Source of the DNA: Cristatella mucedo
Taxonomy: Eukaryota > Bryozoa > Phylactolaemata > Cristatellidae
Assembly: GCA_009760855.2 (NCBI GenBank)
Contig: WPIO01000273.1
Location: forward strand, 1-64,000
Length of the DNA: 64,000 bases
Reading direction: 5' to 3'
The notes beneath the pieces were generated by a model that searched no databases, had not been told where the DNA came from, and saw only the letters and a program-made list of their open reading frames with translations. Each line of letters starts with the position of its first letter. The stretch's first letter is position 1. Below, one piece after another: positions 54,319 to 64,000 of the stretch. A program made the position numbers and the translations under genes.

Positions 54319-54790
54319 CTCCCCCCAGTCACTTGGCTGAGACCAACGAGACGACATCAAACGATATAATCCACAAAGCTGGTTGGAAAGCATATGCTGC
54401 GCCGAACCAAGTTTCGTTTGCCAGGGGCAAAGTAATGGGATTGGGAGGCTCTGACGATGGAGATTTACCTGAAGTTGGCATAGGTGATGTCCTCGGAGAT
54501 GGTGCAGCCGACAGAGATTCCTGCGATGACGTGGTGTGCCTGCCATCTCTTCTATTTGGCTGTCCTCGACGTATGCAGGCTTCAGCCGGTCGATGGACAG
54601 ATCCATTCAGTGGCCGGCGACATTAACGGAAAATGTTTTTCTGCCCGTTCAAGAACAAAGTATGGGTCGTCGTATGGTGGCTAAAGTGGTATTCGAGCAG
54701 CATCGTGGCATACAAAAATCTTGGCCCGCTGCTGCAGGTCGTCGGGAACGTAAGATGGACGGGCCGAATTTCGAGGCAGTACAGCTCAGA
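54304..54790 (-). mobile_element. Ty3/Gypsy pol 3' end (integrase C-terminus)
   Basis: The - frame 54606-54304 starts MDLSIDRLKPAYVEDSQIEE. The IDRLKPAY motif marks the C-terminal end of Gypsy integrase, the enzyme that inserts the cDNA. Upstream sequence to about 54790 contains the DDLQQRAK-like segment (CGACGACCTGCAGCAGCG) in another frame. The frame ends WGEPLWA just before the LTR, as expected. RT and RNase H are absent. Confidence 0.7.
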
Positions 54791-54802
54791 GACGGTATAT
54801 AA

Positions 54803-56845
54803 TTATAATAATAATAATTCACTTGATAAAGTGCCCTCAGAGAACGTAATCTCTTTCTAGGCGGTTTGAATTTGCTGCAAAAGTGAAATGCTATTGAATG
54901 GTGACTAAAATCATGCTTGAAAAACAAACAAAATGAATAATATGGTTAAGGGTGACATGCACAGGGTCAGCATGCAAATGTGGTTAGTAGCAGCATGCAC
55001 GGTGTCAGCATGCATAAGCAGATGAAGGACGAATCACAGGGACCCACTAAATGCTGTCCTAAATAGGTGTTTTTCAGTTCCTTTTGAATGTGGTCAGGTC
55101 GAGGGATGTTCTGACGCTGGTCGGGAGGGAGTTCCAGGCTTTGGGAGTATACGAACTAAATGCATGGTCTCCAAAGGATTTAATGTTTGTACCAGGTATT
55201 TCTAGATTGTTGGATTCCGAAAAAGAAGCAGCTGGTACGATGCTTGGCCCGATGGGGTAGCATATCTGAGAGATAGGCTGGAGCTAACGAATGGAGTAAC
55301 CTAAAAGGGAATAACAACACCTTGAAGTCAATCTGTTGCTTGAGTAGTAGCCAGTGCAGATAGGCGAGAAGTGGAGTAATGTGGCAACTGTCATACTCAA
55401 GACAGACAAGCCTAGCTGCAGAGTTTCGCACCAGCTGCAATCGCCTGATCACACATGTTGGTAGGCCAGTAAGTAGTGAGTAGCAGAAGTCGAGACAGGA
55501 TGTCACGAATGCATGGACCAACTTGTACGTGGTATCCTTATCTAGACAAGCCTAAATTTTAGCAATATTATTAAGCTGAAAATAGCCGAATTTGACTGTA
55601 GAGCTGATATCGTTGCCTAACGAGAGGTCGCTTTAAAATACGACACCTAGATTTCGAGCTGATTCAACTGGAGATATGCTGGCAGAGCCAATTTTGAGAG
55701 TCAGCCTTTCTAATCTGCGAATCAAACTGGGTTTGCCCAATACTAGTTTGTTAGCTGTATCATCGTTTAGTTTTAGAAAATTTGCTGCCATCCATGTGTG
55801 GATGTCAATAATGCATGCAGCAAGTGATATGAGAGAATTCGAGGTGCTTGAAGCTTGGGGGGATCAAATCAAAGGTACAACTGAGTGTCATCCGCATAGA
55901 AGGTAATGCCTTGATTGTGCTTGGCAATCACATCAGCAAGAGGGAGAGTATAAACCGTGAAAAGAACCGGACCTAGCACGGAGCCCTGAGGTACTCCATA
56001 TTTCAGAGGTACTACTGATGATCTTTGTCCATTCACGTCAATACTCTGGAGTCTCCCACTGAGATAGGACCTAAACCACTGCAGAGCAGTGCCACTGATG
56101 CCCAGGCGAGATGAGAGGCTCTCTAGAAGAACTTTGTGATCGATGGTATCAAAAGCTGCCGAAAGATCAAGGAAAACAAGCAGAGACACTCTCTCAATGG
56201 CTGCATTCCTAAGTAGGTCGTTGTATACCCTAGGCAATGCTGACTCTGTGGAGTGATTAGCTCTAACGTTGGACTGGAACTTACTAGCAAGGTGTCAGGC
56301 TTCGATATATGAGTTCAGCTGGTCTGCCACGACCAGTTCCAGTGTCTTTTATAGGAATGGTAGAAGGGAGACTGGGCGGTAGTTGCTTAAGTTCTTTAGG
56401 TCTAGTGTAGCTTTCTTAAGAAGTGGCCTGACAACAGCTTTTTTGAACGGTGCTGGGACATGTTCTGAGGCTGATGACATATTAATGATGTTAGTTGTGC
56501 ATGGCAGCAGCAGATTGATGCAACGTAGGAGCTGGACAGTGGGAATAGGGTCCAAAGGACTTGTTGTCTTCTTTGATTGAGATGAACTTCAGGACTATAG
56601 CACTAGCGACCTGCTTAAATGCAGACATTGAGGTGCAGCTAGGAACCAAGGAGCAGCATTATAGTGGGGATGTTGTCATCGTAGGGATGGATTCCCTGAT
56701 CTTGTCTATCTTCTGCACAAAGAATCAAGAGAAGCAATCGGCTATATCATCACAAGGATCATCAGGTAAGGAGCTAATCTGGGAATGGTTGAGGAGATGG
56801 TTTATTGTGGACATCAGTATTTTTGGATTGGGCATCTATGATTCA
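54803..56845 (-). mobile_element. Long LINE A copy, RT to 3' end
   Basis: AAT tail at 54804-54815, hairpin at 54826-54870, 3' UTR, C-terminal frame (55180-55521), RT C-terminal region, and an open RT frame at 55869-56237 with LLVFLDLSAAFDTIDHKVLL, YGVPQGSVLGPVLFTVYTLP and [10 protein letters not shown] (intact YADD). 56349-56555 gives the domain-0/1 region: VPAPFKKAVVRPLLKKATLD and NYRPVSLLPFL. 5' end near 56845. The catalytic motifs are the best preserved in the window, but frameshifts separate the parts. Confidence 0.85.
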
Positions 56846-57187
56846 ACAATGTTTGACCCACTAAATGTTGTCCTAAATAAGTGTGCGTTTAAATTTTTTT
56901 TAAATGTGGTCAGGTCAGGGAATGTTCTGATGCAGGTCAGGTGAGAGTTCTATGCTTTGGGAGCATACGAACTAAAGGCACGGTCTCCAATGGATTTCAG
57001 GTTTGTAAGGGGTATTTGTAGACTGTTGGATTTCAAAAAGCAGGTGGTACGATGCTTGGCCTGATGGACGAATATATCTGAGAAATAGGCTGGAGCCAAA
57101 GATTGAAGTGACCTAAAAGTGAGCGACAAAACCTTGAAGTCAATCAGCTGCTTGACTGGTAGCCAGTGCAGGTCGGCGAGAAGTGGA
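56846..57187 (-). mobile_element. LINE A C-terminal/3' UTR fragment
   Basis: ACCCACTAAATGTTGTCCTA through GGTAGCCAGTGCAGGTCGGC, lacking both the terminal hairpin and the RT. It abuts the 5' end of the longer copy. The - frame 56950-57321 retains LLADLHWLPVKQLIDFKVLS. Confidence 0.7.
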
Positions 57188-58169
57188 TTAATGATTAATA
57201 GAAATCGATTTAAGGTTCGACTCGGGCACTTGCAAACAAGGTCGACGTATGCAGTCCTTGCCCGACAGCAGGCAATGCTTAGGCAATGCCATACTGCACT
57301 AGCTGCTAGTTTAGTAGACACCCTGGCCCCTTTGTAATTGCAAGCTCACATTTCGCGAGATTGTTATCCGAATATATAATTCAGTATAGAACTGGCAATT
57401 TCTATAAGAGACCTAAATTAAGGTTACGAGTAGATTCGCGTTTAATGATATTAATAATAATCATTAAAATCAGGCATGCCCAAAGTAAAATGCTGCATGT
57501 AATACTTGTGGTCTAGTCTATTTTCCGCTGATGGTTATATTAGCCCCTTTGCTGTCACTTAACGTGCATTGCTGACAGTTACCGAGCAAACTAGCTTGGA
57601 AATGCCATGTTTTGACTTTTGACTCGGAAAATCGGATCTTCAACCTGCCAATTTTTCGTCCAAGTTTCCAAGGGTTGTGGCATTTCCCCTTGAAAATTGC
57701 TATTCATGGCTACGCATTTATCACACATATTGGTTTGAAAGTAAATCCCTGCCCAATGAGATATAAAAAACAGCAACTGAAGATGCTTGCAGTCAATTTC
57801 CCCATGGTTTACCAAGATTTGCATAGCCTTTGCCATTGCCTTTGGTTGCTGTGCGTCGATAAATACTAACGTGCAAAATAGCCTGAACATCCTACGGTTC
57901 AAATATAAATTCTTAAAACAAGTTCAATGACTTCTGTTTCTTTTCATAGCAAATTTTATTTCAAGTTGCCGTGAATTTCAGTGGGTTTCTGAACGGCTAT
58001 ATAGCACCATATCACATGCTTTTCGTGAGCACGTCCCTGCGGCCTCTTCAGTCAAGGACAGGAGGGAGAGACCATCTTGCTTCAAGACATACCCCGACTT
58101 GACCACATTTCAAAAGCAACTAGAAATCCATCTATTGATTACAGCATAACTTAGGTCCACGTGAGTGAG

Positions 58170-58350
58170 TCATGCTGACCCTGTGCATGTAACCCCTAAC
58201 CATATTATTAATTTTGTTGGTTTTTCAGGCATGATTTTACTTACCATTTAATTGTATTTCCATTTGCAGCAAATGTAAAGCACCTAGAAAGAGATCAAGT
58301 TCTCTGTGGGCGCTTTATCAAGTACATCAAGTACATTATTATTATTATCC
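58170..58350 (+). mobile_element. LINE A tail present in only one block copy
   Basis: CATGCTGACCCTGTGCATGT to hairpin (AAAGCACCTAGAAAGAGATC ... CTGTGGGCGC) and ATTATTATTATCC. The paralogous site near 33400-33410 lacks it. A CCTAGGTTCG duplication lies next to its 3' end (58349-58370). Confidence 0.75.
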
Positions 58351-58962
58351 TAGGTTCGATCCTAGGTTCGCTTATGCTTGCTGACACTGCCCATGGTGCC
58401 ACTAACCATATATGCATGCTGATCCTCTGCATGTCACTGCTAACCACGTTATGCTTTTTTATTGAGCACTCTACAGTTAACCGTTTGACCTTACATCCTA
58501 TAGAGCAACAGTGAATTACCACGACCGAGATTTAGTTCTTTGAGAGTGCTATAGTAAACGTGTTACTATTATTGTTACTGCAACTTCTATTAGAGTAGCT
58601 GTCATAGCTTTCATGCATTCCTCAAGATTTTCTTTCAGCAAAAAGTTAAAGTAAAATAATTTTACGTTAAACAACATGCTTCCTAATATTCATTCAAAAT
58701 TGGAGCATTGATATACCTTTTTCGTTGAATTTAGCGATCAGATTATTGAGGATTGCTGTAATTTACTGGCCCTTGCTGTTGTTTGTTGTGAATTGGTGCA
58801 CTCTAGTGAAGCTAATTGTAGTGCGATCAAGTAATCGGAGTAAACAACAATCAGAGCTTAGGCCAAGCGGCTAGAATAATTAATGCTTCGGGTGTATGTG
58901 TTCTGATGGCTTTGCTGCTGATTTCTGTGAATTGTGCTAGGTTATGGTATGGGACCTATCGT

Positions 58963-59115
58963 TATATATATATATATCGTTATATATATATATATATATA
59001 TATATATCCATATATATCGTTATATATATCGTTATATATATCGTTATATATATCGTTATATATATATCTCGTTATATATATATATATATATATCGTTATA
59101 TATCGTTACATATAT
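58963..59115. repeat. (TATATATCGT)n-type microsatellite
   Basis: About 150 bp of TATATA with CGT interruptions at roughly 10-bp spacing. Absent from the paralogous position at about 34000. Frames of 83-120 codons here are artefacts. Confidence 0.9.
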
Positions 59116-59299
59116 TCTACTATCCGTTGCTGCCAAAAAACATTGGGTTGTGCATTATAATGGAAATGCTCGATATATATATATTGCCATTTTGAGCTTG
59201 CACATTGAAACTGAGCCTAGAATTATATACTATGTATTTCTAACCTTTGCGTTCCCATCTGAGAATAAATTTCAAAGCTTGCAGCAGAATCGATAGGTA

Positions 59300-60490
59300 C
59301 TAGCAGTGTTAACAGTATTACCAGGATTAGGTCCGGTTCTTTTCACGGTCTATACTCTTCCTCTTGCTGATGTGATTGCCGAGCACAGTCAGGGCTTTCA
59401 CTTCTATGAGGATGGAACTCAGTTGTACCTTTGCTTTAATCCCTCACAGCCTTCGAGTACCTCAAATTCTCTCAACTCACTTGCTGCATGTATTGATGAC
59501 ATCCTCACATGGGTGGCAGCAAATTGTCTAACACTAAACAATGATATACTGTCTTATTAGCTATGGGCAAACCCAGTGTGATTCAGAAATTGGAAAGGCT
59601 GACACTCAATATTGGCTCTGCCAGCACATCTCCTGGTAAATCAGCTCAAAATCTTGGTGTCATGTTCCAAAGTGACACCTCAGTAGACGACCACATCAGC
59701 TCCACAGTCAAGTCTGACTACTTTCAGCTACATAACATTGCTAAAATTCGGGCTTGTTAAGATAAGGATACCACGTCCAAGTTGGTCCATACATTCGTGT
59801 CATCTAGCCCCGACTTCTGCAACTCACTGCTGACTGGCATACCGGCACGTGCGATCAGGCGATTACAGCTCGTGCAAAACTCTGCAGCAAGGCTTGTCTG
59901 TCGTGAGCATCACAGTTGCCACATCACACCACTTCTCGCCGACCTGCATTGGCTACCGGTCAAGCAACGGATTGACTTAATTTTTTTTTTAGCTCACTTG
60001 TAGGTGACTTTATTCGTTAGCCCCAGCCTCTCTCAGATCTCCTCCCCCAGCAGGCCAAGCATCGTACCACCAGCTTTTCGGAATCCAACAGTCTACGAAT
60101 ACCTCGAACAAACCTCAAATCCTTTGGAGACCGTGCATGTAGTTTGTATGCTTCCAAAGCCTGGAACCCCATCCCGAATTGCTTCAGAACATCCCCTGAC
60201 TTGACCAGATTTAAAAAGAACTTACAAACAAGCCTATTAAGGACAACATTTAGTGGGTCCCTGTGATTAGTCCTTGATGTGCTTATCGGTGCTGGCACTG
60301 TGCATGCTGTCACTCACCATATTCGCATGCTGACCCTGTGCATGTCACCTCTAACCATGTTATGGATGTTGTTACTTTATCAAGCATGATATTACTCACC
60401 ATTCAATTGCATTTCACTTTTCAGCAAATGTAAGGCGCCTATATAGAGATTGAGTTCTCTGAGGGCGCTTTATCAAAAAACACCATACAA
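59300..60490 (+). mobile_element. LINE A copy, RT B' box to 3' end
   Basis: The frame 59306-59560 reads LGPVLFTVYTLPLADVIAEH and FHFYEDGTQLYLCFNPSQPS (ADD mutated to EDG). 59563-60003 continues with NLGVMFQSDTSVDDHISSTV and SAARLVCREHHSCHITPLLA. 3' UTR, hairpin (about 60430-60475) and ATTATT follow. 5'-truncated at the edge of the array block. Confidence 0.82.
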
Positions 60491-60509
60491 TTATTATTAT
60501 TGATAGAAA

Positions 60510-61040
60510 GACTTGGAAGTTAAGCTGCTACGTCTTAGACTTGAATTTCAAGGTACGAGTTCAGCCATTCCGCTACCCCAGTTCCAGTGTCTTCGAAAGT
60601 ATCAGAAGAAGTGACTATGGGTGGAAATTACTTAAATTAGATTGCATAGTAATTCCTTCCATAGTTATGGTTTGTTTACAAGCTTTTTGAAAGATGCCTG
60701 GACATAAACATAAGTTAATGATATATATCTATATATAATCCGTTTAACGTGCAGAAGTAGCAGAAATAATAATATTATAAAAAAATAGGAGGGAATAAGC
60801 TCTAGAGGGACAGCTGTCTTCTTGATTGAGCTATCAGCCTGTAATATGGTGACTCGTGGATTCCCTGAACGTTTATGGTAATGAGCTGCAAGGAAGTGAG
60901 GAACAGTAGTCGAATGTGGCTGCAGCGACTCTTGGGTTGGACTGGCTGACCTTGTCTATCTTGTTGACAAATCAGCTGGAGATGCCATCAGCGATATAAC
61001 CCATGGGTCACCAAGTTTGGAACTAACCTGAGAGCTGTTG
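60510..61040 (-). mobile_element. Inverted 5' part of a LINE A insertion
   Basis: Matches, in - orientation, the RT N-terminal/linker region seen at 5560-6100 and 56300-56845 (GAGTTCAGCCATTCCGCTAC, CCAGTTCCAGTGTCTTCGAA, GACCTTGTCTATCTTGTTGA). Joined directly to a + oriented 3' part at 61041. Confidence 0.65.
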
Positions 61041-62180
61041 ATGGTAAGGGCACCTCAGGGGTCCGTGCTAGGTCTGGTTCTTTTCACGGTTTATTCTTTC
61101 CCTCTTGCTGATGTGATTGCCAAGCACAATCTAGGCTTTCACTCCAATGCTGATGACACTCAGTTGTACCTTTGCTTTGATTCCTCCCAGCCTTCGAGCA
61201 CTTCAAATTCTCTCAACTGACTTGCTGCATGTATTGATAAAATCCACACATGGATGGCAGCAAATTTTCTAAAATTAAACGATGATAAAACTAACGTACT
61301 AGTTAATGGCAGACCCAGTGTGATTCAGAAAATGAAAGGCTGACACTAAAAATTGGCTCTGCCAGCATATCTCCTGTTGAATCAGCTTGAACTCTAGGTG
61401 GCACGTTCCAAAGTGACCTGTGGTTAGACGACCACATCAGCTCCACAGTCAAATCTGCCTACTTTCAGCTACATTGCTACAATTCGTGCCTGCTTAGATA
61501 CGGATACCACGTCTAAGTTGGTCCATGCATTCGTGACATCCTGTCTCCACTTCTGCAACTCATTGGTTACTGACCTACAGGCATGTGCGATCAGGCGACG
61601 GCTGTTGGTGCAAAACTCTTCAGCTAGGCTTGTCTGTCGTGATCGTCGCAGTTGCCATGTTACACCACTTCTCTGTGACCTGCACAGGCTACCAGTCAAG
61701 CAACAGTTTGACTTCAAGGTTTTGTCGTTCACTTTTAGGTCACTTCATCCATTGGCTCCAGCTTATCTCTCATATCTACTACACAACCAGGCCAAGCATC
61801 GTACCACCCGCTATTCGGAATCCATTAGTCTACCAATACCTAGTATAAAACTCAAATCCTTCGAAGACCGTGAATATAGTTCGTATTCTCCCAAAGCCTG
61901 GAACTCCCTTCCGACTTGCGTCAGAATATCACCTGACTTCACCACATTTCCAAGGAACCTAAAAACACCTATGTAAGACAGCATTTAGCGGGTCCCTGTG
62001 ATTCGTCCTTCGGGAGCTTATTCGTGATGACACTGTGCATGCTGCCACTAACCATGTTATGCATGCTGTTTACCAAGCATGAGAGTGCTCACCATTCAAT
62101 TGCATTTCCCTTTGCAGCAAATGTAAAGCCCACAGAGATAAATTGAGTTCTCTGAGGGTGCTTCATCAAGTGGATTATTA
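61041..62180 (+). mobile_element. LINE A copy, RT B' box to 3' end
   Basis: Frame 61038-61220 reads [20 protein letters not shown] and [20 protein letters not shown] (ADD present, Tyr replaced by Asn). Frame 61518-61976 gives RLLVQNSSARLVCRDRRSCH, RLPVKQQFDFKVL and SYSPKAWNSLPTCVRISPDF. The 3' UTR and worn hairpin end near 62180. Confidence 0.82.
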
Positions 62181-62189
62181 ATATAATAA

Positions 62190-63625
62190 TTATTATTATT
62201 CTACAGCTATCCATCCCGTCTGATTCCTATCTCAGATTAGGAACGGCCTTCCACTAATTCTTGCAAATAATCTAACTAGCTCCCTATTTCCGGCTCTGGT
62301 AGATTATTGTTATTCTCTTGGCTGGGCTACCGAATGAAGCCACTCGGCCATTGCAGCTGGCTAAGAATTTGGCAGTGAGGGTAGCTTCGAAATGTAATGT
62401 ATCCGTCTGTAACTCCAAAAATTCATACAGACTATGAGGGCGTTACGCATGAGAGTTTTGTATAGCAAACTCGCAGCCTAAGCAGGTTTTGGTACGCATT
62501 CGGTAGCCAAAAGACTAGGTCTCGCCCAACAAAGGGAAAGTGGTAAGCATAGGAGAGTCAAGAAAGCAGTTGAGGTAGTGACTAGCATGGAATTAGCAGC
62601 TCAGAACCACTGAAACTAATGGGCCATAGTCGGCAGCAGAAGAGTATTTGTCCTTGAGTGAGAGCTGTGGAAGCGAGCTCCACAGTCTTGGACCTACAGA
62701 ACTAAAGCTTCTGTCGCCAACGGTCTTTAGGTGGAGGAATGAAACAGCTAGTTAATCGTCCACAGAAGTCAAGAGTTCGCGAAGAGGCTGAAACTGGTGC
62801 AGCAGTTCAGCTAGGTACGAAGGAGCCAAGACGCAGCCGGCCTTGTGGGTCAGAGTAAGAACTTTGCTCTGTATCAGTTGGTTAACCGACATCCATACCT
62901 AGCTCTTTCATAAATCCCAGAGGTTTGACCAGACATGTTTTTATAATATAAAAACAAGCATATCTATGTAAGTAAAATATTTTTTCAATATTTTAACAAA
63001 TTACTTTACCCTTGCTGGAGGTCTTCCCCTGCCGGGGCTGCAGGACATACCTGCACTACCCTGCTCATTAACAGGAACAGAACAGCTTCCAAGCTAGAAA
63101 TGGCGTCCGAGACACATAGCCTCCTGAATGTTGCCAGTTTCTTGCACAAAATGCACAGGGTACCAGGCAGGCTTTATTTTCCGACCACCAGCCGCCCAGA
63201 GCACTGACCACGTAGGGCCTCACCACTGCCGCCCAGTAGCCAGCGGTCAGGAAAGACTGGGCTATCGCGATGTACTTAACAACCACTTTTCGGGCTGCCA
63301 CCAACGTCGCATTATTGCTGCCGTCAAATAGCACCGCTACATCGACTATGGCTGTGTCAGTGCCGTTGATAGTTCATCTGTATTTAGCCCTAAGGGAACT
63401 TAATCTCTATTTAGGCTCTTAACACATGCTTCTGGTGGGCACATGCAATTTGACTAGCCTATATGCCGTGCAGCATGCACAATTGACAAACGAAGCCACT
63501 GGGTACTTCTCAAGATTTAATTGAATTCGTAAGGCTCTTCTCTTCACCGGCAGTGCACATGTGGGAGTTGGAGATGGACAACATGCCTGCTTCCGGCTGT
63601 GATATCACAAACAAGGACTGGCTTA
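62190..63625. repeat. Duplicated segment, copy 2 (partner 48240-49705)
   Basis: Same order as copy 1: CTACAGCTATCC stretch, LINE B, AT-rich stretch, GC-rich piece, SINE tail (63375-63430) and LTR part (63470-63625). It breaks at about 63626 into the repeat otherwise found at 52855. Confidence 0.75.
62395..62935 (-). mobile_element. LINE B C-terminal/3' end
   Basis: TGTAATGTATCCGTCTGTAA start (inverted 3' end), through CTGTGGAAGCGAGCTCCACA and AACGGTCTTTAGGTGGAGGA to the KELG region near 62905. No long frame remains. Confidence 0.72.
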
Positions 63626-64000
63626 AAAATAGTGTAATGTGGCTCTCATCATTGGATGGCAACGTACCACAGCCTGATCGTTAAAGGCTCGAAGGCAGTA
63701 AAGAAACAGCTATGGCCGCGAAAATGCATAGCCATTCAGCCACCATATCCGAAATATTGAAAATAGCAGTGGCTTACCAGCTAAGGTATGACATCCTATC
63801 GTCTTCCAGGGGCCAGAGGCTATTTCCGATCAAGCCGTACCATTCTCAAGCCATGCCCCTGCTTGCCATGCCAATGGGCTTGGGTAAGACGAGCAGCAGC
63901 CAGGTTAGACCTCTTTATAATATCGCATGCACCAACGACCACAGGGGATCTAAAAAAGTCCACATGAGCATGTCCTATGCAAAGGATGCTAAAGGGGCAC
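63626..64000. repeat. Second copy of the 52.85-53.24 kb repeat
   Basis: AAAATAGTGTAATGTGGCTC through TCCTATGCAAAGGAT matches 52855-53225 in order, including the right fold-back arm at 63835-63903. Truncated by the end of the window. Confidence 0.78.

Larger units (their letters stand above)
57205..59297. repeat. Second copy of the 32.4-34.2 kb array block
   Basis: Collinear with 32425-34165. Shared landmarks include GACTCGGGCACTTGCAAACA, TTTAGTAGACA, ACGTGCAT/CTGACAGTTA, GCCTTTGCCATTGCCTTTGG and GCTTCGGGTGTATGTGTTCT. It is longer mainly because of an extra LINE A tail (about 58170-58350) and a TATATATCGT microsatellite (58963-59115). Confidence 0.8.

Noticed and set aside
58906-59296. Tyr/Ile-rich proteins
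   Set aside because: They are translations of the TATATATCGT microsatellite.

Overview
This window looks like gene-poor, repeat-saturated nuclear DNA of an invertebrate metazoan. The evidence is spliced exons with GT-AG introns, many decayed non-LTR retrotransposons of CR1/L2 type, Ty3/Gypsy fragments, a tRNA-derived SINE, microsatellites and a degraded satellite-like array. There is no operon structure, ribosome-binding-site logic or other sign of a prokaryote or virus. I cannot name the species.

The one confidently recognised host gene is the 3' end of a UBR1/UBR2-like N-degron E3 ubiquitin ligase on the + strand. It has six phase-compatible exons (21405-21547, 21640-21748, 22781-22915, 23039-23206, 23599-23673, 28791-28977), a stop at 28975-28977 and a poly(A) signal at 29091. 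Its last intron is 5.1 kb and full of transposable elements. Two weaker gene candidates lie upstream: the tail of an unknown + strand gene (12487-12704), and two phase-compatible exons of an unknown - strand gene (13748 to 13014).

Repeats fill most of the rest. 'LINE A' is a CR1/L2-like family ending in a conserved hairpin and an (ATT)n tail. It has more than twenty 3' ends in both orientations, and the longest open RT frame is at 30112-31239. 'LINE B' is a second, related family whose 3' end is rich in ATTAC/TACATT. A tRNA-headed SINE carries a LINE-like hairpin tail. Ty3/Gypsy remains include gag with a zinc knuckle (31.7-32.3 kb), the integrase C-terminus plus an LTR (54.8-54.0 kb), and a lone LTR inside a SINE (49.5-49.85 kb).

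Layout: 0-12 kb LINE A/B and SINE copies, several nested; 12.2-14.3 kb weak exons; 14.3-19.5 kb decayed LINEs; 19.5-21.4 kb mostly unrecognised with one GC-rich island; 21.4-29.1 kb UBR-like gene; 29.2-32.3 kb nested LINE A and Gypsy gag; 32.4-42.3 kb a degenerate ~160-195 bp tandem array full of GATTGC-type motifs, split by LINE insertions; 43-48 kb LINE A copies with inversions; 48.2-49.7 kb a segment duplicated at 62.2-63.6 kb; 52-54.8 kb a fold-back repeat and Gypsy pieces; 54.8-57.2 kb LINE A; 57.2-59.3 kb a second copy of the 32.4-34.2 kb array block; 59.3-62.2 kb LINE A, one copy with a 5'-inversion structure.

I see no convincing new multi-gene system. The most unusual items are the old tandem array with its duplicated block (in which one copy alone gained a microsatellite and a nested retroposon), the fold-back repeat at 52.7-53.1 kb, and the relative insertion order that the nested elements record.
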